Below are positions 54,552 through 62,620 of a stretch of 64,000 bases of DNA, in pieces. Position 1 is the first letter of the stretch. Each line of letters starts with the position of its first letter. Made by a program: the position numbers and the translations under genes. The stretch spans positions 2,542,001 to 2,606,000 of the forward strand of contig NZ_CP029343.1 of assembly GCF_003143515.1 (NCBI RefSeq), read 5' to 3'. The stretch comes from Massilia oculi. GTDB taxonomy: Bacteria > Pseudomonadota > Gammaproteobacteria > Burkholderiales > Burkholderiaceae_D. A model generated the notes under the pieces. It had not been told where the DNA came from. It saw only the letters and a program-made list of their open reading frames with translations, and did no database searches.

Positions 54552-57074
54552 ATGCGCTATCTCGCCCTCCCCGCCATCACTGCCAGCCTGCTGGCCGCTG
54601 CCGGCGTCCACGCTGCCCCTGCTCCGGCGCCGGCCGTCGAATCCAGCGTGGTCGTCACCGGCCAGCGCGCCAGCCTGGCGCGCGCCATCGCCGCCCAGGA
54701 ACAGGCCGACAACATCGTCAGCGTCATCAGCAGCGACGACATCGGCCACCTGCCGGACAAGAATGCCGCCGAGGCGCTGGCGCGCGTGCCGGGGATCTCG
54801 GTCCAGCGCGACCAGGGCGAAGGCCGCTACGTGGTGGTGCGCGGCCTGGACGCCGACTACAACAGCGTGACCATCAATGGCGCCATGGTGCCCTCGCCGG
54901 AAGCGACGCGCCGCGCGGTGGCGCTGGACGTGCTGCCGGCCGGCCTGGTGCGCTCGCTGGAAGTGACCAAGTCGGCCACGCCCGACCAGGACGCCAGTTC
55001 GCTGGGCGGCACGGTCGAGGTCAAGACCCTGTCGGCCTTCGACCTGCCGGGCAAGCTGCTCAGCGTCGGCGTGGCCGCCAGCCACGACACCAATACCGAC
55101 CAGAACAGCCCGAGCGCCAGCCTGCTGTGGGCCCAGCGCTTCATGGACGGCAAGCTGGGCATCGCCGCCGGCCTGTCGGGCGAGAAGCGCAAGTTCGGCT
55201 CGGACAACGTGGAAACGGGCGGCGATTGGGACGGCGATCGCCTGAAAGGCTTCGAGCTGCGCGACTACCTGCCCACGCGCGAACGCCGCGCCGGCGCCTT
55301 CAACCTCGACTACCGCCCGGACGCGGCCACCAGCTATGCCCTGCGCGGCTTCCTCAGCCGCTTCTCGGACGAAGAGTCGCGCGACCGCATGACCGTGGGC
55401 GACTTCGAGAACGACGACGAAAGCGTGGTCGAAGGCGAACTCGCTCCCGCCACCATCGAACGCCGCCTGCGCCAGCGCAAGTACACGCAAGAGATCCGCT
55501 CGCTCACCGGTTCGATGGACCGCCGCTTCGGCGACGCCTGGAAGATGCGGCTGGAGGCCGCCACCAGCCGCGCCACCGACAAGACCCCGAACGCGATCAG
55601 CGACGCGCGCTTCACCAACGTCGAGAGCTTCGAGGGCGTCGGCTTCACCAACACCCGCGCCCCGCACCTGATCGCCCCGGCCGGCGTGGCCGACGCGGCA
55701 AACTACGAACTCGATTCGTTCGCGATCGAGCGCGCCTATGCCAAGGACACCAGCCACCAGCTGCGCCTCGACCTGCAGCGCGAATTCGATGCCGGCGACT
55801 GGAGCGGCGCGTTCAAGTTCGGCGCCAAGGCCACCCGCCGCGACAAGCGCACCGACACCGACGCCTGGGAATTCGGCAGCGACGATCCCGGCGATGGCGA
55901 CTACTGGGGCGCCGGCCCGACCTCGATGACGGCCTTCGTCAATGGCAAGCGCCTCGACTACCCGTTCGGCAACCTCGGTTACGCGATCGACCCGAACCTG
56001 GTCCGTGCCCGCCTGGCCGGCCTGAACCGCGATGGCGCCCGCGCCATCGTCGACTCGGCGCTGGACGACTTCAAGCTGCAGGAAGACATCGACGCCGCCT
56101 ACGTGCAGGCCAGCCTGCGCAGCGGCGCCTGGACGCTGCTGGCCGGCGTGCGCGCCGAGCGCACCCGCTTCAAGGCCGACGGCTCGCAGGTGACGGACGA
56201 AGAAGAGATCACGCCGCGCAACGCTTCGCGCTCCTATACCAACTGGTTGCCGGGCATGCACCTGCGCTACGACCTCGACCAGCACACCAGCCTGCGCGCG
56301 GCATGGAGCAACTCGGTGGTGCGCGCCAACTTCGCCCAGCTGGCGCCGGGCGTCAGCCTGGATGGCGACGACGAAGCCACCATCGGCAATCCGGACCTGG
56401 ATCCGCTGCGCTCGCACAACCTGGACCTCGGCATCGAGCGCACCATCGGCGGCGACGGCGTGGTGTCGGCCTATGTGTTCACCAAGGCTATCCGCGACTT
56501 CACCTACGCCACCGACCTGGCCGGCCGCGGCGACTGGGCCGACTTCTCCAGCGCGATCTCGTACAAGAACGGCGAAAAGGCCCGCGTGCGCGGCATCGAA
56601 CTGGCCTGGCAGCAGCCGCTGCGCATGCTGCCGGCGCCGTTCAACGGCCTGCTGATCGGCATCAACGGCGCCATCACCCATTCGCGCGCCGACATCGACA
56701 GCGCCGACGGCGACGGTGGGATCGGCGCGCGCGCGATCCGCATGCCGGGCCAGTCAAACCGCATCGGCAACCTGATGGTCGGCTACGAGTCCGGTCCGTT
56801 CAGCGCCCGCCTGGCGATGAACTACAAGTCGCCCTACCTGCTCGAACTGGGCGAGGACGTGCTCGACGCGCGCCAGGACCGCTACGTCGACACCCAGAAG
56901 CAGCTGGACCTCTCGATGTCGCTCAAGCTCGACAAGCGCTGGCAGCTGACCTTCGACGCCAGCAACCTGAACAACGAAAAATACTACGTCTACATGGGCG
57001 ACAAGTCCCGCAACGCGCAACATGAACAATATGGCCGCACCTTCAAGATCGGCCTGAAAGCGAGCATCTTCTAA
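54552..57074 (+). CDS. TonB-dependent outer-membrane receptor
   Basis: 840 residues. Signal peptide (1 to about 22), then VVVTGQRASL at the plug start, NAAEALARVPGISVQRDQGE and RYVVVRGLD plug motifs, and a barrel ending in a terminal Phe (KIGLKASIF). Internal NVETGGDWDGDRLKGFELR-type loops are extracellular. No obvious Shine-Dalgarno sequence. The stop shares one base with the phytase start (TAATG), so the pair is co-translated. Likely imports a phytate breakdown product or metal-phytate complex; this rests on gene pairing. Confidence 0.92.
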   Translation: MRYLALPAITASLLAAAGVHAAPAPAPAVESSVVVTGQRASLARAIAAQEQADNIVSVISSDDIGHLPDKNAAEALARVPGISVQRDQGEGRYVVVRGLDADYNSVTINGAMVPSPEATRRAVALDVLPAGLVRSLEVTKSATPDQDASSLGGTVEVKTLSAFDLPGKLLSVGVAASHDTNTDQNSPSASLLWAQRFMDGKLGIAAGLSGEKRKFGSDNVETGGDWDGDRLKGFELRDYLPTRERRAGAFNLDYRPDAATSYALRGFLSRFSDEESRDRMTVGDFENDDESVVEGELAPATIERRLRQRKYTQEIRSLTGSMDRRFGDAWKMRLEAATSRATDKTPNAISDARFTNVESFEGVGFTNTRAPHLIAPAGVADAANYELDSFAIERAYAKDTSHQLRLDLQREFDAGDWSGAFKFGAKATRRDKRTDTDAWEFGSDDPGDGDYWGAGPTSMTAFVNGKRLDYPFGNLGYAIDPNLVRARLAGLNRDGARAIVDSALDDFKLQEDIDAAYVQASLRSGAWTLLAGVRAERTRFKADGSQVTDEEEITPRNASRSYTNWLPGMHLRYDLDQHTSLRAAWSNSVVRANFAQLAPGVSLDGDDEATIGNPDLDPLRSHNLDLGIERTIGGDGVVSAYVFTKAIRDFTYATDLAGRGDWADFSSAISYKNGEKARVRGIELAWQQPLRMLPAPFNGLLIGINGAITHSRADIDSADGDGGIGARAIRMPGQSNRIGNLMVGYESGPFSARLAMNYKSPYLLELGEDVLDARQDRYVDTQKQLDLSMSLKLDKRWQLTFDASNLNNEKYYVYMGDKSRNAQHEQYGRTFKIGLKASIF

Positions 57075-58903
57075 TGAAAAAAATCGTTTCCCTGGTTCTC
57101 CTCGCCACCCTGCACGCGGCGGCCGCCGCCGCGCCGCAAGTGCCGGCTTCGCTGGCCAAGACCGAAGCCCTGGCCGCGCTGCCGGGCGGCGCCTGGCTGG
57201 CGCTCGACAAGAAGGCCCTGCGCCTGGTCGGCGCCGACGGCAGCGAACGCGCCAGCCTGGCGGTGCGCGCCGAGCAGCTCGACCTGCGCCCGGTCGAAGG
57301 CGGCGTGCTGGCGATCGTCATGGATTCCAACACCGAGCGCGTGCAGCCGGTGCGGGTCGACCTCGCGGCCGGCGCCCTGAAAGCCTTGCCGCCGATGCCG
57401 GAAGCCGGCTTCGGCCTGGAAGCGGCCTGCATGTACCGCGACGCCCAAGGCCTGGACCATGTATTCATGGTGGGACCGGACGGCCAGGCGCAGCAGTGGC
57501 TGCTGGGCGGCGAAGGGCAAGGCGGCTATCGCCTGGTGCGCCGCCTGGCGCTGCCGACCGCGGTCACCCATTGCCGCGTCGACGATGCCCACGCCACGCT
57601 GTTCGTGGCCGAGGAAGGCATGGGCCTGTGGGCCTATGGCGCCGATGCCGAAGGTCCGTCGGCGCGCGTGCCGGTGGCGCTGCGCGCGCCCTACGGCAAG
57701 CTGGCCGGCGAGATCGAGGGCCTGGCCGTGCTGCCGGGCGGCGTCGCCGCCCTGGACGACAAAGGCGACCTGCTGAGCTGGCGCCGCGCCGGCGCGGCCT
57801 GGACCGCGCTGCCGGCACGCGCGCTGGGCGGCAAGCAGCTGGTGGCGCTGGGCGGCGCCTCGCTGCTGGTGCAGACGAAAAAGGGCTGGCAGGCGCCGGC
57901 GCTGGCGTGGAAGGCCGGCACCGCACCGCCGCGCGCGCTGCCGATCGTGATGCCGCGCATGCAGACCGCGCCGGTGGCGCAACTGGGCGACGCCGCCGAC
58001 GATCCGGCGATCTGGGTCAACCCGAAGGATGCGAGCCAGTCGCGCATCCTCGGCACCAACAAGAAGCAGGGCATGCTGGTGTACGACCTGCAGGGCAAGG
58101 AAACCCAGTTCCTGCCGGCGGGCCGTCTGAACAACGTCGACGTGCGCCAGGACCTGCGCTTCGGCGGCGAGCGCTTCGACCTGGCCCTGGCCACCCAGCG
58201 CGACGAGAATGCGATGGTGCTGTTCACGATCGACGCCAGGGGCATGCTGGCGGAAGCGGCGCGCCTGCCGACCGGATTGAACGACATCTACGGCACCTGC
58301 ACCTACCGCACCGCCGAGGGCGGCCTGGATGCCTTCGTCAACGACAAGGACGGCCGCTACGAGCACTGGCAGATCACCCGCAGCGGCGGCAAGTTCGGCG
58401 CGAAGCTGGCGCGCCAGTTCAGGCTCGCCACGCAACCCGAAGGCTGCGTGGCGGACGACCGCAGCGGCCTCTTGTTCGTGGGCGAGGAAGACAAGGCGCT
58501 GTGGGTCACGTCGGCTAGGGCCGACCAGCCGGCCACGCTCAAGATGGTGATGCCGGTGGGCGAATGGCTGCACGACGACATCGAAGGCATGGGCATCTAC
58601 CACGGCAAAAAGCAGAGCTACCTGGTGGTGTCGAGCCAGGGCAACAGCAGCTACGTGGTGTTCGACGCGGCGCCGCCGTTCAAGGTGCGCGGCGCGTTCC
58701 GGATCGGCATGGATCCGGTGGCCGGCATCGACGGCGCGTCCGAGACCGACGGCCTGGAAGTGAGCTCGGCCAACTTCGGCGGCCCGTACGCGCGCGGCAT
58801 GCTGGTGGTGCACGACGGCTTCAAGCGCATGCCGGACGGTGCCCAGAACTACAAGGCGGTGGCCTGGGACGACGTCTCCAAGGCCTTGAAGCTGGAACAG
58901 TGA
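57074..58903 (+). CDS. Secreted beta-propeller phytase (tandem propeller)
   Basis: 609 residues: signal peptide (1 to about 19), an N-terminal region (about 25-285) that looks like a degenerate propeller, and a C-terminal typical phytase domain (about 290-609). Phytase calcium-site motifs are present there: DAADDPAIWVNP, GTNKKQGMLVYDL, NDIYGTCTY, GCVADD, GEEDKALW, DDIEGMGIY and GASETDGLEVSS. Releases phosphate from phytate. Tandem beta-propeller phytases of this plan are known, where the N-domain aids activity. Coupled to a TonB receptor, so uptake and hydrolysis belong together. Its last 55 bases overlap the converging MutS-like gene. Confidence 0.93.
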   Translation: MKKIVSLVLLATLHAAAAAAPQVPASLAKTEALAALPGGAWLALDKKALRLVGADGSERASLAVRAEQLDLRPVEGGVLAIVMDSNTERVQPVRVDLAAGALKALPPMPEAGFGLEAACMYRDAQGLDHVFMVGPDGQAQQWLLGGEGQGGYRLVRRLALPTAVTHCRVDDAHATLFVAEEGMGLWAYGADAEGPSARVPVALRAPYGKLAGEIEGLAVLPGGVAALDDKGDLLSWRRAGAAWTALPARALGGKQLVALGGASLLVQTKKGWQAPALAWKAGTAPPRALPIVMPRMQTAPVAQLGDAADDPAIWVNPKDASQSRILGTNKKQGMLVYDLQGKETQFLPAGRLNNVDVRQDLRFGGERFDLALATQRDENAMVLFTIDARGMLAEAARLPTGLNDIYGTCTYRTAEGGLDAFVNDKDGRYEHWQITRSGGKFGAKLARQFRLATQPEGCVADDRSGLLFVGEEDKALWVTSARADQPATLKMVMPVGEWLHDDIEGMGIYHGKKQSYLVVSSQGNSSYVVFDAAPPFKVRGAFRIGMDPVAGIDGASETDGLEVSSANFGGPYARGMLVVHDGFKRMPDGAQNYKAVAWDDVSKALKLEQ

Positions 58904-60531
58904 GACGGTTCGGGTTCCACGAGGTGGCTGCTCAACCAGCGCGCCACTTCGGCCGCCCGCTCTTCGATCTCCGATCCGAACCCCTGGCTCGCCAGCAGCG
59001 CGATGCCGTTCGGATTGCGTAGCACGCCCGGCGCCAGCACCGGCTGGCCGCTGGCGGTGTCGATGAAGAATGACGCGAACCGTTCGCGCAGCAGCGGCGC
59101 CAGCACCAGGTTGTGCGAGGACACCAGCACCAGGTCGCGCCCGGCCAGCTGTTCCAGCACGGCGCAGGCGGCCGACACCGATTCCAGGTGGTTGGTGCCG
59201 CGGAAGACTTCATCGATCAGGCAGATGCCCGGCGGCTGGCCGGCGGCATCCAGCAATTCCTTCGCCCGCCGCAGTTCCGCCATGTACAGGCTCTCGCCGC
59301 CCAGCAGGGAATCCTCGTTCTGCATGCTGGCGCGCACCGGCAGCGCCGGCAGGCAGGCCCGCGTGGCGTAGCAGAAGCCGAACGCGCGCGCCGCGATCGC
59401 GTTCAGGCCCACCATGCGCAGGAAGGTGCTCTTGCCCGAGGCGTTCTGGCCCGAGACGAAGGCGCCCTTTCCTTCCAGCGCCACCGACAGGGCGACCGGC
59501 TGCGTCATCAGGGGATGGATGCCGCCATCCAGCACCAGCGTGCGCGCATCGCCGCGCTCGGCCCAGCACCAGCGCTCCCTCGACGCCAGGTGGCGCGCCA
59601 GCGCCACGTCGCCCTCGAGGTTGGCGCAAGCGAGGTAGCACTCGCGCAGCAAGTCACGCTCGGCGTGCACGGTGCGCAGCGTCTTGAAGTAGAAGGCCAC
59701 GTTGGCCGCCGCGAACCAGTCGGCGTACTGGATCGCGCCCGGGATCATGCGCAGGCTCAGCGAGCGCGCCAGGCGCAGGTGCAGGCGCTCGGCTTTGAAG
59801 CGCATCTCCACGAAAGGCTCCAGCAGCGGCCCGCCCTGCCCACCCAGCAGGCTGGTCGCGCGCAGCAGCGCATGCAGCGCGCGGATGGTGGCGGCCCATT
59901 GCTCGAGCGGACGGTGAAGACGCATCTGCAGCGCCATCAGGGGAGCCAGCGCCGCCAGCGTCAGCATCCAGCCCAGCGGCAGGGTCGCCAGGGCGGCCAG
60001 CGACAACAGCAGCGCGAGCGGCAGCAGCCACAGCCAGCGCGGCCACCACGGGATGGCCGGGGCCGTATCCTGGAACAGCAGGCCGGCCACCTCGGCATCG
60101 GCATGGCGCAAGGTAGACAGGCTGGCGTCGATCGCATCCAGCCGCGCCGGGTCGTCCATCAGCGCCTGAAGGCGCGCGCGCTGCGCGATGCATGCCGCGT
60201 CGTCGATGCCGGCCCGCAGGCGCCGGTGCAGCACCTGGCGCGCAAAGATGCTGGCCCGGGGCGCCAATTTCTCTTCATACGATTCGAGCAGCAAGTCGCT
60301 CCAGGTCTGGTCGTCGATGCCGGCAATGCCATCGAGGCGGTACAGGCGCTCGACTTCGTCCGGGATGAAGAAATGGCGCGGCGGCGGAGCGGGTGGGGCG
60401 AGCGCGAGGCTGCGCAACAGGTCTTGCATGCGGTCGAGCAATGACAAGGCTTGTCCTGGAGGAAGAACCGGCGGCGCCGGGTGCCAGCCCAACATCGGGG
60501 CACGATTCCCCACTTGCAAGACCGAAAGCAT
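58849..60531 (-). CDS. Membrane-anchored MutS-family ATPase
   Basis: 560 residues. C-terminal MutS-V ATPase: Walker A GQNASGKST (361-369), Walker B CLIDEVFRGTNHLES (about 437-450), a signature LLGGESLYMAELRRA (about 409-423) and SSHNLVLAPLL. Two hydrophobic segments near 165-203 precede it, and no mismatch-recognition domain is present. Such MutS-related membrane proteins are not the repair protein; role unknown. The start is uncertain: 60531 has a poor RBS; a TTG at 60447 with AGGA is possible. It converges with and overlaps phytase by 55 bases. Confidence 0.85.
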   Translation of the reverse strand: MLSVLQVGNRAPMLGWHPAPPVLPPGQALSLLDRMQDLLRSLALAPPAPPPRHFFIPDEVERLYRLDGIAGIDDQTWSDLLLESYEEKLAPRASIFARQVLHRRLRAGIDDAACIAQRARLQALMDDPARLDAIDASLSTLRHADAEVAGLLFQDTAPAIPWWPRWLWLLPLALLLSLAALATLPLGWMLTLAALAPLMALQMRLHRPLEQWAATIRALHALLRATSLLGGQGGPLLEPFVEMRFKAERLHLRLARSLSLRMIPGAIQYADWFAAANVAFYFKTLRTVHAERDLLRECYLACANLEGDVALARHLASRERWCWAERGDARTLVLDGGIHPLMTQPVALSVALEGKGAFVSGQNASGKSTFLRMVGLNAIAARAFGFCYATRACLPALPVRASMQNEDSLLGGESLYMAELRRAKELLDAAGQPPGICLIDEVFRGTNHLESVSAACAVLEQLAGRDLVLVSSHNLVLAPLLRERFASFFIDTASGQPVLAPGVLRNPNGIALLASQGFGSEIEERAAEVARWLSSHLVEPEPSHCSSFKALETSSQATAL

Positions 60532-60577
60532 TTATCGGACGCAATTAAGCGTCACGCATAACGGGTCATCAATCAGA

Positions 60578-60589
60578 CAACGTACGTTG
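60578..60589. promoter_or_regulatory. 12-bp perfect palindrome between divergent genes
   Basis: CAACGTACGTTG lies in the 141-base region shared by the MutS-like gene and the sugar dehydrogenase gene. It has the size and symmetry of a dimeric repressor operator. No matching regulator is seen nearby. Confidence 0.35.
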
Positions 60590-60672
60590 CCCAACATACC
60601 GCGTTCGGAATCACTGGCAGGATCAACGGCGCAAGGCTCCCACCAACAACGACCAAGAAAGGCAAGCCCCCA

Positions 60673-62451
60673 ATGAAACGCGCATCCCTCGCAGCCGCGC
60701 TGTGCATGATATTCGGTTCGGCCACCGCCCAGCAGGGCGACGGCACCATGTTCTCCACCAGGATCAACGTCTGGAAACCCAATAAGGTAGAGGCTACCCC
60801 CGAGCGCATCGCGGCGTTGAAGGCCCCGCAAGGCTTCACCGTCAGCGCCTTTGCGACCGGACTCAAGAATGCGCGCATCATCGCAGTGGCGCCGAACGGC
60901 GACGTCTACCTCAGCCGGCGCGACCAGGGCGACGTGCTGCTGCTGCGCGACGCCGACGGCGACGGCCGCGCCGACGGCGCGCCGGTCACGGTGGCCAACC
61001 GCGCCGGCGCCCACGGCCTGGCGATCCGCGACAACAAGCTGTACCTGGTCACCGTCAAGGAGTTGTTCGTGGCCGACATCAAGCCCGACGGTCGGCTGGG
61101 CGAACTCAAGATGCTGATAGGCGACCTGCCCGATTCGGGCCAGCACCCCAACCGCACCATGGCCTTCGGCCCGGACGGCATGCTGTACCTGAGCGTCGGC
61201 AGCACCTGCAATACCTGCAACGAGAGCAATGTGGAGAACGCCACCCTGCTGCGCGTGTCCCCCGACGGCAAGAGCCGCACCATCTTCGCCAGCGGCCTGC
61301 GCAACCTGATCGGCTTCGGCTGGCATCCGGCTACGGGCGAGCTGTGGGGCTTCGACCACGGCATCGACTTTTTGGGCGACGACGTCCAGCCCGAAGAGAT
61401 CAACAAGATCGAGCTGGGCAAGCAATACGGCTGGCCGCATGTGTATGGCGCCGGCGATATCTACCCGCAAAGCACGCCGCAGGGCGAGATCACCAAGGAA
61501 CAATGGAAGGCGCGCAGCACACCGATGGTGCTGGGCTATACCGCCCATGCGGCGCCGATGCAGTGGGTATGGGGCGCCGGCAGCGCCTTCCCGGCGGAAT
61601 ACCAGGGCGACGCTTTCGTCACCATGCGCGGTTCGTGGAACCGGGTGCCGGCGTCGGGCTACGAGATCGTGCGCGTACGCTATCAAAACGGCCAGGCGAC
61701 CTCGGTCGAGCCTTTCGTCACCGGCTTCCTGACGGATGGCGGCAAGACCCATATCGCGCGCCCGGTCGGCCTCGCGCTGGCCAAGGATGGTTCGCTGCTG
61801 ATGGCGGACGACGCCAATGGCGTGATCTACCGCGTCGCCTACACCGGCGGCAAGGCAGCCGCCGCCACGCCGCCGAAGGCGCCGGCCGGCCCCATGGAGC
61901 AGCAGGTCAATAAAGGCAACAAGGTCCCGCTGGCGAACCAGCGCCCCGAGACCGAGGCAAAGGGCCAGCTGAGCGTGACCTCGTCGAGCTTTGGCGCCAA
62001 CGCCATGATGCACGAGCGCTACACCGAGTACGCGGACGGCGTTTCGCCGGCTTTGTCCTGGAAAGCCGTGGCCGGCGCGAAGTCGTACGCGGTCATCATG
62101 GAAGACCCGGACGCCAGGCCGGTCACGCCCTTCGTGCACTGGGTGATGTGGAACATCCCGGCCACCATCACCAGCGTGCCGGAAGGCGTGCAGGAGCAGC
62201 CCCGCCTGTCCGACCCGGACGGCGTGCTGCAGGGCCGCACCACGCGCGGCGCGCCCGGCTACTATGGCCCGAAGCCACCGGCCGGCGAGGCGGCGCACCG
62301 CTACCACTTCCAGGTCTATGCACTGGACACGATGCTCGACGTGCCATTCGGCGCCGACCGCGACCAGGTGCTGGCGGCGATGAAGGGGCATGTGCTGGCC
62401 AAGGGCGAGATCGTCGGCAAGTACGGGCAGAAGCAGCAGCCGCAGAAGTGA
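60673..62451 (+). CDS. PQQ-type sugar/sorbosone dehydrogenase fused to a PEBP domain
   Basis: 592 residues with a signal peptide (1 to about 19, GSATAQ). Residues about 40-395 form a six-bladed glucose/sorbosone dehydrogenase propeller (GSDH: PQGFTVSAFATGLKNARI, GQHPNRTMAFGPDGMLYLSV, GSTCNTCNESN, LRNLIGFGWHP, PEEINKIELGKQYGWPHVYG). After a Pro/Ala linker, residues about 435-590 form a YbhB/YbcL PEBP-like domain (DPDARPVTPFVHWVMWNIP, GYYGPKPPAG, YHFQVYALD). The first part likely oxidises an aldose or sorbosone with PQQ. The fusion is unusual; the PEBP part may bind a substrate or lipid headgroup. Confidence 0.9.
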   Translation: MKRASLAAALCMIFGSATAQQGDGTMFSTRINVWKPNKVEATPERIAALKAPQGFTVSAFATGLKNARIIAVAPNGDVYLSRRDQGDVLLLRDADGDGRADGAPVTVANRAGAHGLAIRDNKLYLVTVKELFVADIKPDGRLGELKMLIGDLPDSGQHPNRTMAFGPDGMLYLSVGSTCNTCNESNVENATLLRVSPDGKSRTIFASGLRNLIGFGWHPATGELWGFDHGIDFLGDDVQPEEINKIELGKQYGWPHVYGAGDIYPQSTPQGEITKEQWKARSTPMVLGYTAHAAPMQWVWGAGSAFPAEYQGDAFVTMRGSWNRVPASGYEIVRVRYQNGQATSVEPFVTGFLTDGGKTHIARPVGLALAKDGSLLMADDANGVIYRVAYTGGKAAAATPPKAPAGPMEQQVNKGNKVPLANQRPETEAKGQLSVTSSSFGANAMMHERYTEYADGVSPALSWKAVAGAKSYAVIMEDPDARPVTPFVHWVMWNIPATITSVPEGVQEQPRLSDPDGVLQGRTTRGAPGYYGPKPPAGEAAHRYHFQVYALDTMLDVPFGADRDQVLAAMKGHVLAKGEIVGKYGQKQQPQK

Positions 62452-62492
62452 ACGTTGAGCGGACAGCCGTGTCCGCGAACGACCGCCAAGGG

Positions 62493-62527
62493 CCGGACGG
62501 ACACCGCGGACAGCGGTGCCCGTCCGG
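62493..62527 (+). terminator. Long hairpin after the dehydrogenase gene
   Basis: CCGGACGG-x-CACCGC pairs with GCGGTG-x-CCGTCCGG around a 5-base loop, with one mismatch. 42 bases past the stop. No U-tract follows, so terminator is probable but not certain. Confidence 0.55.
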
Positions 62528-62540
62528 GCATCCTATTATA

Positions 62541-62553
62541 AATCAATGACTTA
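62541..62553 (+). promoter_or_regulatory. IHF binding site
   Basis: AATCAATGACTTA is a perfect match to the IHF consensus WATCAANNNNTTR. It lies about 49 bases upstream of the expected start of the sigma-54 promoter, a classical place for the bend that brings an enhancer-bound activator close. It also overlaps an inverted repeat TCAATG/CATTGA. Confidence 0.65.
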
Positions 62554-62569
62554 ACATTGAAATAAGCGC

Positions 62570-62585
62570 TGGCACGGATCGTGCA
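62570..62585 (+). promoter_or_regulatory. Sigma-54 (RpoN) promoter
   Basis: TGGCACGGATCGTGCA: TGGCACG, 4 bases, then GTGCA, against consensus TGGCACG-N4-TTGCW; the GG (-24) and GC (-12) elements are present with correct spacing. It lies 36 bases before the adaptor gene start. The adjoining 8-bp dyad GTAACGAC/GTCGTTAC (62586-62610) overlaps the expected start point. Confidence 0.7.
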
Positions 62586-62620
62586 GTAACGACAGACAAC
62601 CCGTCGTTACTGGACACAAC

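Noticed and set aside
54398..57025. An 875-residue plus-strand frame over the TonB receptor
   Set aside because: Arg/Gly/Ala/Gln-rich reading of the receptor gene in another frame; no domain text.
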